Shown here one piece after another: positions 8,490 to 17,259 of a DNA stretch of 64,000 bases. Within the stretch, counting starts at the first letter, position 1; the number at the start of each line of letters is the position of its first letter. The stretch is taken from assembly GCA_934462925.1 (NCBI GenBank), contig CAKSIT010000001.1, forward strand, positions 356,169 to 420,168, given 5' to 3'. Both the position numbers and the translations under genes were made by a program. Under the pieces are notes generated by a model. It had not been told where the DNA came from. It saw only the letters and a program-made list of their open reading frames with translations, and made no database searches. Source of the DNA: an uncultured Oscillospiraceae bacterium. GTDB taxonomy: Bacteria > Bacillota > Clostridia > Oscillospirales > Ruminococcaceae.

Positions 8490-10937
8490 ATGAAAAAGAA
8501 GGTAAGCAAGAACATATGGATACTTACGGTATTCGTTGTGTTTATAGCGGTCGCCATGTCGTTTGTTTCATGGCTAATATACGCGGTGTTCGCGGAGAAC
8601 TACCGCGAGATAAAGCAGCAGTATTACGCTGTAGTATCGCACCAAATTGTAGAGGACATTGAAAACTCGGTTAAAAACGGCAAGCAGATAGAGCGCTTTT
8701 ACGGCATGGACAAGGTGCTTAACAATATGCTTGATATCATAAGCACCAAAGAAGTGCCGCTCAACGCCGCCATAACCGACGTTGACGGAAACGTGCTTTA
8801 CGACTCCTACACCGCCGCGGGCGAGGGCGCGGACTATTACAACGCGCTTATCGCGGGCGAAACGGTGCAGGCGAGCCTGCGCTTCGGGGACAGCTCGCAG
8901 AACTACGTTATCATAAGCCAGAGCGGTCATGAGATGATGATAATGCCCATATACGGCACGGACGGCTCGCAGATAGGCTCAATGCTGCTGTTTTACCGCA
9001 CCGCGGACGTTGAAAGCGAGCTTTCGGGCGAAAAAGAGCGCAGCAACATGACTACGCTTATGTGCGCGGGCGCTGTGATACTCATTATGGTGGTGTATTT
9101 CATCGCCGTGCCGCGCTCCGTTTCAGACGACAGCGAGGACGGCGCGGACGAGGTAATGCGCTTTCGCAGAAAAGCGCTGCGCAACCGCGTGATGTTCGTT
9201 GTACCCGTTGTAATGATAATGGCGGGACTTATGGCGCAGTGCCTGTTCTCGTACAATGCGTATCAGAAGCGCTACAAGCGCGTTATGTTCGAGGGCGCAA
9301 CGGGAATCTCGCGCTATCTCGGCGACATTATCGACGGGCTTAACGGCAAGGGCGTACCCTACGAAAAGATGAACGGCCTTGCGGAGTACCTTTCGGGCAA
9401 GGTGCAGGATTCGCCGCTGCTGTGGAACGTAAGCGTAGTTAGCGTTTACGCGGACACCTCGACGCTCCTGGAGCGCGACAGCGAGTACAACGTTTCGCTG
9501 CCGATAAGCACGGACGGCGAAAGCTCCATGCACATCAATATCGAGATATCCAAGGCGTACATAGACGAGAAAATGCTCAATATGCTGCTTGTGTTCGCGA
9601 TGGCGTTCGCGGTGGCGATACTCATGATATACGAGCTGCTGAAGCTTCCCGACACGCTTTTCGCAAGGCTCTCGCGGGAATTCAGGGGTTCGCGCGAGGT
9701 GCAGGCGGCGACTGTTGCGCCAATGGTAAGGCTTGCGGCGTTTATAGCGTTCACGGGGCTTTATATCGGCACGCCGTTCTCCGCGGTGCTAATTAACCGG
9801 TGGAACAAAACGCTCTTTGGGCTGCCCGTAAACGTCGTGGCGTCTATCCCCATGACGGCGGAGCTGCTCTCAACAATGCTTTGCTCGCTGCTGCTTCTGC
9901 CGCTTTACAAAAAGCTCGGCGCGCGCACGGTGCTTACGGTTTCGGCGCTTATCTCGGTCGCGGCGCAGATACTCTGCTTTACCGCTGACGGCCCTGCGCA
10001 GCTCATTGCGTTCCGCTTCCTTTCGGGCATGGGCTTTGCGGGTATAAAATACGCGCTAAACACGGTAGTATCGCAGGGCTCTGTTACAGCGGACAACACC
10101 ACCGACAACCTTGCGGCGCTGAACGCCGGGCTTCTGGGCGGCATTACCTGCGGCGCTTCGCTCGGCGCGGTAATCGCAGGCTCTATCGGCGTTCAGACGT
10201 CCTACCTTATCGCGGGCATTTTCATGGCGCTCTCGCTTGCGGCGCTGCTCGGGCTTTCCCCGTGGAAGCTTATTGCAGACAACAACGCTGCGGAGGCTGC
10301 GGCGGTCAAGCGCGAAAGTCAGAAAACGGGCGCGCTTTCGTTCCTCGGAAGCTTTGCGTTCTGGCGGTATATGCTGCTGGTGGCAGTACCCTTAAACTTC
10401 GGGCTTATGTTTGTTGTGGCGTTCTTCCCGAGCTTCGTTTCCTCAATGGGAATGAGCGATATCGTGACCTCATACGGCTACCTTGTAAACGGGCTTATCG
10501 GCATATATATCGGGCCTAAGCTTCTTAAGGCGCTCTCCCGCAAAATCGGCAGAACGTTCTGCGTGGGGCTGTCGCTGCTGATAGCGGCGGGCGCGGTGTT
10601 TATCCTAAACATAGATATCCCCGTTGTTATACTTATGACGAGCGTAGCGCTGCTGGGCCTGTTCGACGGCTTTGGCACGCCCGCGTGCAGCGACTACTAC
10701 GTAAACTTAGGCTTTGTAAAGAAGATAGGCGCAAATCAGGCGCTTGCGGTACTAAGCGTTGTGGGAAGCGTCGTGCAGACGTTCAGCCCCGTGCTTTACT
10801 CGCTCATTCTCGGCAGCGGCATGGCGGGCGTGAATATCCTTGGAGCGGCGTTCGGCGTGTGCGCGGTGCTTTTTGTGATAACGGCGCGGCTCGGCGGCCT
10901 TGCAAAGGACGAGCAGAAGGACGCGGCGCGTCAATAA
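8490..10937 (+). CDS. MFS-type transporter fused to tandem extracytoplasmic sensor-like domains
   Basis: This 815-residue protein has three parts. Residues about 10-190 carry a transmembrane helix and an outer region with NGK-x-I-x-x-FYGMDKVL and a strand pattern NAAITDVDGNVLYDS, typical of Cache-like sensors. Residues about 190-400 repeat the layout (helix, outer region with a second FEGATGISRYL start, helix). From about residue 410 to 800 come about twelve membrane spans of a major facilitator type, with a FRFLSGMGFAGIKY motif and repeated Gly-rich helices. The fusion is unusual: a solute carrier fold attached to sensor modules. It follows the orphan binding lipoprotein by 19 bases. It may sense a ligand rather than transport it; the sequence does not decide. 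Confidence 0.75.
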   Translation: MKKKVSKNIWILTVFVVFIAVAMSFVSWLIYAVFAENYREIKQQYYAVVSHQIVEDIENSVKNGKQIERFYGMDKVLNNMLDIISTKEVPLNAAITDVDGNVLYDSYTAAGEGADYYNALIAGETVQASLRFGDSSQNYVIISQSGHEMMIMPIYGTDGSQIGSMLLFYRTADVESELSGEKERSNMTTLMCAGAVILIMVVYFIAVPRSVSDDSEDGADEVMRFRRKALRNRVMFVVPVVMIMAGLMAQCLFSYNAYQKRYKRVMFEGATGISRYLGDIIDGLNGKGVPYEKMNGLAEYLSGKVQDSPLLWNVSVVSVYADTSTLLERDSEYNVSLPISTDGESSMHINIEISKAYIDEKMLNMLLVFAMAFAVAILMIYELLKLPDTLFARLSREFRGSREVQAATVAPMVRLAAFIAFTGLYIGTPFSAVLINRWNKTLFGLPVNVVASIPMTAELLSTMLCSLLLLPLYKKLGARTVLTVSALISVAAQILCFTADGPAQLIAFRFLSGMGFAGIKYALNTVVSQGSVTADNTTDNLAALNAGLLGGITCGASLGAVIAGSIGVQTSYLIAGIFMALSLAALLGLSPWKLIADNNAAEAAAVKRESQKTGALSFLGSFAFWRYMLLVAVPLNFGLMFVVAFFPSFVSSMGMSDIVTSYGYLVNGLIGIYIGPKLLKALSRKIGRTFCVGLSLLIAAGAVFILNIDIPVVILMTSVALLGLFDGFGTPACSDYYVNLGFVKKIGANQALAVLSVVGSVVQTFSPVLYSLILGSGMAGVNILGAAFGVCAVLFVITARLGGLAKDEQKDAARQ

Positions 10938-10988
10938 GCAGGTTTTGGCAGAAATGTCTGATTATATCGGTTAGAAAAGGAGAATAAT

Positions 10989-13277
10989 ATGTACAGCTAC
11001 GCAACCAAGAGAAAACCAACATCTCCTGCTGCGGGACAGAGAAGCGCGCTTTCGCCGCGCGAGGAAAACTCTGCGCTGGGCAGCTACCTTTCGGGACTGA
11101 AAAGCAGCCCGCTGAGTATGTCGGGAGAGCTTCAGCAGAAGATACGCGAGCGCTGCGGCATATCCCCCGAGGGTATACGCGTGTACCGCGACAAGGGCCT
11201 TGCCGACCTCGGGCAGAAAGCGTATGCGAGGGGCAACGAGATACACGTTGCGGAAAACGCGGGCAGCCTTGATTCCGAAGCGGGACACAAGATGATACTG
11301 CACGAAACCGCGCATATCGTGCAGCAGGGCAAATCCCACAGCATAGCCGCGGGCATTAACGAAACGCCCGCGCTCGAGAGCGAGGCTCACGCCGTAGCCG
11401 ACGGCGCGCACATGAACGCCGCGGGCTTCTCAGCGCCGCTGCCCGCGCAGGCAGCGCCCATACAGGGTCTTGGCAGGTGGGACAAGGCGAAAAAGTGGCT
11501 CGCTTCGGGCGGCAGAGCTATTGCAGGCGCGGCGAAAAAGACGGGCGGCGCGATAGCCAACGGCGCGGTAAGCGCCTACGACTGGGTGCGCAACAAGATG
11601 GACGACCACGCTGAACACAAGAAACAGAAAGAGGAAAGAGAAGGCCCCGGCTTCTTCTCGCGGCTTGGTACAAAGATATCCGACTCGTATCAGGGCAGCT
11701 GGCTGCAAACCGCGGTAAACGGCGCGGGCAAGGGGCTTAAAGCAGCGGGACACGGAATTGCAACCGCCGCAAAGGCTACGGGCAGAGGTCTTGCGGCGGC
11801 AGGACGCGGCATTGCAGGCGGCGCAAAATGGCTTGGCAGCGGCATTGCAAGCGGCGCAAAGTCCATCGGCGGCTGGTTTAAGGAGCGCTTCAAGAAAGAC
11901 CCCAACGCAGAGCCGGGCTTCTTCTCAAAGCTTGGCACAAAGATATCGGACGCATATCAGGGCAGCATGCTTCAAAGAGGAGTAAACGCTGCGGGCAGAG
12001 GCCTTAAATGGGCAGGAAACGGAATCAAGAACGCTGCTAAAAGCGGCGCGGCAGGCATAAAGAAAGCGTATCAGGGCAGCTTGCTTCAAAGAGGAGTAAA
12101 TGGTGCCGGCAGAGGCCTTAAAGCAGTGGGTCACGGAATAGCCTCCGTAGCGAAGATGGTGGGCGGCGGCGCTGTAAGAGCTGCCAAAGCAACAGGCAAC
12201 TGGTTTAAGGACAGAAAGCAGGACGTGACCGACTGGTGGCAGGAAAAGAAAGACGCGATGGCGGAGCATGAAAAGACCCGCTACATGACCAACAAGGCGA
12301 ACCGCGAGCTTTCCGAGGGCAGCGACTATGTCGGCAGAATCGAGGCTGCAAGGCTGGCTCTCGGCAACGGCGAAATCGGCGAGCGCATGAGAAACCGTGC
12401 GAACATCGACGACGTGCTTGATTATAAGAGCACCCGCGGCGAGGCCACTATGAAGGACAAGGCGAAGGGTATGCTTGCAAACAGGCAGAAGCTTGCCTCT
12501 ACAGGCATAGGCGGCGCGCTCTCGCTCGGCGGTACGATAGGAAAGAAGTTTGTTGCGGATAACGTAGGCGGCTTTATAGAGGGCGGCGTTGGCGCGGCAA
12601 AGGGCGCGGCGAACCTTGCAATGCACGGCTATCAGAAGAGCAAGGTAAACGGCGTTTCCGAGGATACGCTGAAAAACGGCGCGACAGACGAGCAGGCGCG
12701 TATGCTGCGCTTAGCTCAGGGCAATATGTCCGACAAGCTGAGCCGCGACATGGTAGGCGACGGCTTTAACATCGCAAAGGGCGCGATAACAGCCGCAGGA
12801 ACGGGTCTTAACTTCGTAGCTCCGGGGGCAAGTACGGTGGCTAAAGTCGTTGGCGCGGGCGCTTCGCTCGGCAGCAAGGTGGTACAGGGCGGCATGGCGT
12901 CGCGCGGCAACTGGCGCAGCATTAAGGACGAGATATTCGGCTCGGACGAAGATTATCAGGCGTTCAAAAAGGCGCACGGGCTGCGCAGCAAGGACATGAA
13001 GCTGCTTCTCGCAGAACAGACGGGCTTCAGAGACGTGGACGAAATGGCGGACGCTTCCAAGTGGCAGCAGGCGCAGACGATTGACGAAATGCTCGGACAG
13101 GACGGCGACAACGGCGCAAAGGCGCTTATGGCTGCAAAGGGAATTAAGGGCGACGCCCTTAAGGCCAAGGACCTTGACAGCATAGCCGAGGACGACGTAG
13201 GCACAGGCCTGTCCCTTAAGACCCTTGAGCATAACCGCGACCGCCGCCTTAAGAAAAGGGCCAAAGCAGGCGCGTAA
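10989..13277 (+). CDS. DUF4157 protein with HExxH motif and Gly/Ala repeat tail, putative injection-system effector
   Basis: Residues about 40-145 form a DUF4157 domain, the peptidase-like domain strongly associated with eCIS effectors, with the motif HETAH at residues 105-109 (H105, E106, H109) and a conserved downstream E-x-E-A-H. After residue 155 the protein becomes basic and rich in Gly, Ala and Lys, with three blocks of a repeated unit (GFFS-x-LGTKIS, Y-Q-G-S-x-L-Q, GAGxGLKxxGxGI) up to about residue 420. The rest is a helical region with hydrophobic Gly/Ala stretches and a basic C-terminus. I read it as cargo with a self-processing or targeting DUF4157 head. AAAAGGAGAA lies upstream of the ATG. 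Confidence 0.8.
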   Translation: MYSYATKRKPTSPAAGQRSALSPREENSALGSYLSGLKSSPLSMSGELQQKIRERCGISPEGIRVYRDKGLADLGQKAYARGNEIHVAENAGSLDSEAGHKMILHETAHIVQQGKSHSIAAGINETPALESEAHAVADGAHMNAAGFSAPLPAQAAPIQGLGRWDKAKKWLASGGRAIAGAAKKTGGAIANGAVSAYDWVRNKMDDHAEHKKQKEEREGPGFFSRLGTKISDSYQGSWLQTAVNGAGKGLKAAGHGIATAAKATGRGLAAAGRGIAGGAKWLGSGIASGAKSIGGWFKERFKKDPNAEPGFFSKLGTKISDAYQGSMLQRGVNAAGRGLKWAGNGIKNAAKSGAAGIKKAYQGSLLQRGVNGAGRGLKAVGHGIASVAKMVGGGAVRAAKATGNWFKDRKQDVTDWWQEKKDAMAEHEKTRYMTNKANRELSEGSDYVGRIEAARLALGNGEIGERMRNRANIDDVLDYKSTRGEATMKDKAKGMLANRQKLASTGIGGALSLGGTIGKKFVADNVGGFIEGGVGAAKGAANLAMHGYQKSKVNGVSEDTLKNGATDEQARMLRLAQGNMSDKLSRDMVGDGFNIAKGAITAAGTGLNFVAPGASTVAKVVGAGASLGSKVVQGGMASRGNWRSIKDEIFGSDEDYQAFKKAHGLRSKDMKLLLAEQTGFRDVDEMADASKWQQAQTIDEMLGQDGDNGAKALMAAKGIKGDALKAKDLDSIAEDDVGTGLSLKTLEHNRDRRLKKRAKAGA

Positions 13278-13311
13278 TAACCTAAACTAATGTTGACGAA
13301 AGGAACTGCAC

Positions 13312-13764
13312 ATGAAGAAATTATTTGAAAGACTCGGCAAGGAGCTTGAAGAAAGCGGCGTAGAATGGTCGATAAACGAGAGCAGCGGCGACGCGGCGCT
13401 GCGCCTGCTTATCAATGGCATAGGCCCTGACGGGGACGGCACGATACTTACCGAAATCAGCAAAGTACCCGTTGAAAACACCGACGCGGGGTACTATTAC
13501 TACCACACAAACATTGCAAGGGATATCGACGCGCAGACGATTCCCGCGGTGCTTGCAAAGCTCAACGAAATAAACCTGCAGACGGTTATCGGCAACTTTG
13601 CCATACTCAGCGAGGAGCGCGTGATGTACCACAAGTACGTTCTGCGCACGCCCGTTGTGGACGAGGAGGCGCTCTACAAGCTGCTTGACGACACGCTCGT
13701 GGACGTTATAGCAACGGTAGACAACGAGTTTGTAGACCTCTTTCTTTCCCTCAAAGCCGACTGA
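13312..13764 (+). CDS. YbjN-like (type III secretion chaperone fold) protein
   Basis: The 150-residue acidic protein has the size and strand/helix pattern of the YbjN/sensory transduction regulator family, which shares a fold with type III secretion chaperones: N-terminal helix, RLLINGIG strand, a YYYHTNIARDI region, and the pair FAILSEERVMYHKYVLRTPVVDEE before a C-terminal helix. It follows the DUF4157 gene by 34 bases, in the place expected for a dedicated chaperone of the putative effector; this is inference. A strong terminator follows immediately, marking the end of the operon. Confidence 0.65.
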   Translation: MKKLFERLGKELEESGVEWSINESSGDAALRLLINGIGPDGDGTILTEISKVPVENTDAGYYYYHTNIARDIDAQTIPAVLAKLNEINLQTVIGNFAILSEERVMYHKYVLRTPVVDEEALYKLLDDTLVDVIATVDNEFVDLFLSLKAD

Positions 13765-13772
13765 ATAAACGT

Positions 13773-13816
13773 CCCCCTGCAAGCGGTAAAGCCGTTTTGC
13801 AGGGGGATTTCTTTGC
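13773..13816 (+). terminator. rho-independent terminator of the injection-system operon
   Basis: An 8-bp GC-rich stem (CCCCCTGC at 13773-13780 paired with GCAGGGGG at 13799-13806) with an 18-base spacing region is followed by ATTTCTTT. It starts nine bases after the YbjN-like stop codon. Confidence 0.85.
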
Positions 13817-13985
13817 ACAAAAATTCTGCCGAAAATTTGGCGGTTATGACGAACGCGGGGCGGACAGCGCGCCGAAAAATCCCGCTGGCGCTTTGCCTTT
13901 TGTTGAATGTGCTGCAAATTATACGCTCAAAACAAACAACCTGCACAATTTACGGCAAAAGCGGAGCATATACGATATGTTATCA

Positions 13986-14023
13986 TGCACAAAAAGCCTT
14001 CGGGCTGTTTGTGCATTATTTTT
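13986..14023 (+). terminator. UUCG-capped hairpin with U-rich tail upstream of cas3
   Basis: TGCACAAA (13986-13993) pairs with TTTGTGCA (14008-14015), with an inner AGCC-TTCG-GGCT stem and a following TTATTTTT tract. It has the form of an intrinsic terminator, but a terminator already follows the upstream gene. It may end a short unrecognised transcript or insulate the cas promoter. Confidence 0.6.
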
Positions 14024-14073
14024 CGCCCATTATTCGACAACATGAATTGCAATAAAATGTGTCGAAAAATACG

Positions 14074-14101
14074 TGCAAAATTTATTTTATTATGTTATAC
14101 T
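14074..14101 (+). promoter_or_regulatory. possible weak cas operon promoter
   Basis: A TATACT hexamer at 14096-14101 lies 20 bases before the cas3 start. The -35 region 17 bases further upstream (GTGCAA) is a poor match, so the call is tentative. Confidence 0.35.
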
Positions 14102-14120
14102 TAAAAACAGGAGGTGCGAT

Positions 14121-16466
14121 ATGGTTTACGCGGCACACATTACAAAGGACGGCAGGGTTCAGACGGTTGAGGAGCATTGCCGCAATACTGCCGCGCTTTG
14201 CGCGCGGTATGCAAAGCGGTTCGGGCTTGAGCATATTGCGTGGATAGCGGGGCTTTTGCACGACCTTGGAAAGTTTATATGCGACTTTAACGGCTACATT
14301 CGCGGCGAAAACGGCATGACGCGCGGGCAGATTGACCACTGCTTTGCGGGGGCAAGGCTTATTACCGAGCTTGCCGCCCGCTCGCAGATAAAGCTTGCGC
14401 GGGAAACGGCGCAGCTTATCGCCCATGTTATCGTGTCGCACCACGGGCTTCACGACTGGGTGGACATAAACGGCGGGGATTATCTGAGCGAAAGGCTTTC
14501 GCGCTCGGACCGCTGGGACGAGATATGCGCAAACGCGCGGCAGCTTATTTCAGACGAGGAGCTGGCGGAGCGGCTTGCAAAGGCGGCGGAGGAGTACGCC
14601 GCGGCGCTCGCGAAGATACGCGCGATTACCGAGGGCGACGACAATGCCGTGAAAAAGCGCGCGTTTTACATGGGAATGCTCGAGCGCCTTGCAGAATCCT
14701 GTCTGATAGACGCGGACAGGACGGATACCGCGGACTTTACGGACGGCGTGCAGACCGTTGAGCGCGACCCCGCGCTGCTCTGGGAGGAAATGCAAGGGCG
14801 CATGGAAAGCAGGCTCGGCGAGTTTACGGACGATAGCCGCATTTCGGCGCTGCGGCGGGACATTTCGGACAGGTGCGCGCAGTTTGCAGAGCATCGCGTA
14901 GGCGCGGTAAGGCTTGTAGTGCCGACGGGCGGCGGCAAAACGCTCTCGTCGCTAAGGTTTGCGGTGGAATACTGCCGCAGGTTCGGCATGGAGCGGATAG
15001 TTTACACAGCGCCGTTTATGTCTATCCTTGAGCAAAACAGCGCGGAATTTAAGAAGATAGCCGGCGCGGAGAACTTTCTCGAACACCACTCGGACATTTT
15101 TTCGCGCATTGAGGACGATGGCGAGCTAGCCGACCGGGAGCTTGCCTGCGAGCGCTGGACAAGCCCCGTTATCGCAACAACGCTCGTGCAGTTTCTTAAC
15201 GCCCTGTTTTTGGGCAGAACGAGCGCCGTGCGCAGATTCCACAGGCTTGGGAGAGCGGTTGTAATAATTGACGAGGTGCAGTCGCTGCCGCTTAAGTGCG
15301 TGTATATTTTCAGCCTTGCGGTAAATTTTCTGACTAAGGTAATGGGCTGCGCCGTGGTGCTGTGTTCCGCAACGCAGCCGCGGCTTGAACAGGGCGGCTG
15401 CGCCGTGATAATGGACGAGCAAAGTTCCATGACGGGCAACTATACCGAGGATTTCGAGGCGTTCAGGAGAACGCGCGCCGTGCCGCTGCTGAAAAACGGC
15501 GGCTACGACTACGACGAGGCAGCGCATATATGTATGGAGCGATTCCGCGAAAACGGCGACCTGCTTGTAATAGTAAACACGCGGCGCAGCGCGGCAGAGA
15601 TGTTCAGCAGGCTGCGGGAGCTTAACGAGCGCGAACCTGTCCGCGCGGAGGCGTCGCACATAAGCACAAGGCTATGCCCCGAACACAGGCGCGCGGAAAT
15701 AGCGCGGCTGCGCGGGCTTCTCGGCGAAAAAAAGCCTGTGATATGCGTTACCACGCAGCTTATAGAGGCGGGCGTGGACATAAGCTTCCGCTGCGTTGTA
15801 AGGGCGCTTGCGGGGCTTGACAGCGCAGCGCAGGCGGCGGGGCGCTGCAACCGCCACGGCGAGGACGAGTGCCGCAGCGTGTACATTATGGAGCTTGGCG
15901 GGGAGCGCCTTGACAGGCTGCCCGAGATAGCGCACGGCAAAAGCTGCGCAGGCACGGTGTGCGTTTACGGCGGGCATGAGGACGTTTTGTCCCCTGCGGC
16001 GGTGACGGACTACTTCGGCAGGTACTACCGCGAAATGGCGGGGGAGCTTCCGTACAGCTGTAAGGACGGCAGCGCCGATTCCACGCTTCTTGATATGCTG
16101 TCGCTGAACGAGAATCGCGGCAATAAAAGCGCGGGAACTAAGTACACGGGGCAGGCGTTCGCAACGGCGGGGCGCATATTCAGGGCGATAGACAGCGCCG
16201 CGCAGGCGGTGATAGTACCGTACAACGACGAGGCGCGTGAGATAATAGCGCGGCTGAACGGCGAGCTTTCCCCGCAGGAGGGACAGCGCCTTGCGCGGCA
16301 GGCGCAGCGTTACGCCGTAAACGTGTTTGAGGGCGAGCTTCGCGGGCTTACCGAAAGCGGCGCGGTATACGAGCTGCGCTCGGGCGCGCTTGCGCTGTGC
16401 GAGGGCTACTACGACAAGCAGCTTGGCATGACGGCGGACGGGCGTCCGCAGGACTATATTTTTTGA
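14121..16466 (+). CDS. cas3: CRISPR-associated helicase/nuclease Cas3 (type I-C)
   Basis: The 781-residue protein combines an N-terminal HD nuclease with a superfamily 2 helicase. Visible motifs: HD-domain histidine at 18 and H47-D48 in LLHDLGK, Walker A PTGGGKT at 268-274, DEVQ Walker B at 384-387, SATQP motif III, and motif VI QAAGRCNRHG. Cas3 is recruited to Cascade-bound target DNA, unwinds it and degrades the displaced strand. I chose the ATG at 14121 because AGGAGGT lies 6 bases upstream; the longer frame to 14073 has no ribosome site. It opens the canonical type I-C operon and has the usual length. Confidence 0.96.
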   Translation: MVYAAHITKDGRVQTVEEHCRNTAALCARYAKRFGLEHIAWIAGLLHDLGKFICDFNGYIRGENGMTRGQIDHCFAGARLITELAARSQIKLARETAQLIAHVIVSHHGLHDWVDINGGDYLSERLSRSDRWDEICANARQLISDEELAERLAKAAEEYAAALAKIRAITEGDDNAVKKRAFYMGMLERLAESCLIDADRTDTADFTDGVQTVERDPALLWEEMQGRMESRLGEFTDDSRISALRRDISDRCAQFAEHRVGAVRLVVPTGGGKTLSSLRFAVEYCRRFGMERIVYTAPFMSILEQNSAEFKKIAGAENFLEHHSDIFSRIEDDGELADRELACERWTSPVIATTLVQFLNALFLGRTSAVRRFHRLGRAVVIIDEVQSLPLKCVYIFSLAVNFLTKVMGCAVVLCSATQPRLEQGGCAVIMDEQSSMTGNYTEDFEAFRRTRAVPLLKNGGYDYDEAAHICMERFRENGDLLVIVNTRRSAAEMFSRLRELNEREPVRAEASHISTRLCPEHRRAEIARLRGLLGEKKPVICVTTQLIEAGVDISFRCVVRALAGLDSAAQAAGRCNRHGEDECRSVYIMELGGERLDRLPEIAHGKSCAGTVCVYGGHEDVLSPAAVTDYFGRYYREMAGELPYSCKDGSADSTLLDMLSLNENRGNKSAGTKYTGQAFATAGRIFRAIDSAAQAVIVPYNDEAREIIARLNGELSPQEGQRLARQAQRYAVNVFEGELRGLTESGAVYELRSGALALCEGYYDKQLGMTADGRPQDYIF

Positions 16467-16491
16467 TTCTATAAGGTAAGGAGTGATTGAT

Positions 16492-17259
16492 TTGAGCAAA
16501 ACAAAGCACGGCAATTTTGTCGAGTTTGAGGTAAGCGGCGACCTTGCGCTTATTTCGGACGTACTCACGAAAAGCGGCGGCGAAAAGACGAGTTACCCGA
16601 TACCGACCTATGAAATGCTTAAGGGAGTGCTTCAAAGCTTGTACTGGAAGCCAACGTTCGTTTGGGTGATAGACTGCTGCCGCGTTATGAACCGCATAGT
16701 AACGGAGCGCAAGGCGGTTCGCCCGATAAAATACAGCGGGGGCAACGACCTTGCCTACTACACCTACCTGCGCGGCGTGCGCTATCAGGTGCGCGCGCAT
16801 TTTGAGTGGAACGACAACCGACCCGAGCTTGCCGCAGACAGGAACGAGAACAAGCACCACAACATTGCCAAGCGCATGATAGAGCGCGGCGGCAGGCGCG
16901 ACGTATTTCTCGGCGCGCGCGAGTGCATCGCGTATGTAAAGCCGTGCGTTTTCGGCGAGGGCGAGGGTTACTACGACAATGCGGGCGAAACGCTCTACGG
17001 CTTTATGTACCACGGCATAACCTACGCGGACGAAGCGGAACTCCCCGAGGACAAGGGGCAGCTTACCGTGCGCTTCTGGCAGCCGAAAATGGTAAACGGC
17101 GTTATCCATTTTGCAAGACCCGACGAGATACCCGAGGCGCACAAGCGCCACATAAGGGAAATGCCGATAAAGCCGTTCGGCGCGGAGCATGAGAATTTCT
17201 CGGGGCTTTGCGAGTTTGATTTTATTAACGGAGGTGACGAGGTTGAGCTGGACAGATGA
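16492..17259 (+). CDS. cas5c: Cascade subunit Cas5c (crRNA-processing endonuclease)
   Basis: The 255-residue product follows cas3 and precedes cas8c, as in type I-C. Residues FVEFEVSGDLALISD and the glycine-rich YPIPTYEMLKGVLQSLYWKP match the Cas5 RAMP family, with many Tyr/Lys/His residues that in Cas5c (also called Cas5d) cut the repeat RNA, replacing Cas6. I prefer the TTG at 16492, spaced 8 bases from AAGGAG; the GTG at 16483 overlaps that ribosome site. It overlaps the cas8c start by 17 bases. Confidence 0.93.
   Translation: MSKTKHGNFVEFEVSGDLALISDVLTKSGGEKTSYPIPTYEMLKGVLQSLYWKPTFVWVIDCCRVMNRIVTERKAVRPIKYSGGNDLAYYTYLRGVRYQVRAHFEWNDNRPELAADRNENKHHNIAKRMIERGGRRDVFLGARECIAYVKPCVFGEGEGYYDNAGETLYGFMYHGITYADEAELPEDKGQLTVRFWQPKMVNGVIHFARPDEIPEAHKRHIREMPIKPFGAEHENFSGLCEFDFINGGDEVELDR

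Larger units (their letters stand above)
13765..14120. other. intergenic region between injection cluster and cas operon
   Basis: This 356-base gap holds the terminator at 13773, a long UUCG-capped hairpin at 13986-14015 and a weak promoter for cas3. No credible gene is seen; short open frames here lack ribosome sites and family features. Confidence 0.6.

Noticed and set aside
1..13764. Type VI secretion or prophage tail as explanation for the left cluster
   Set aside because: No VgrG, Tss membrane complex, capsid, terminase or integrase is visible; DUF4255 with DUF4157 favours eCIS, though core genes are outside the window.
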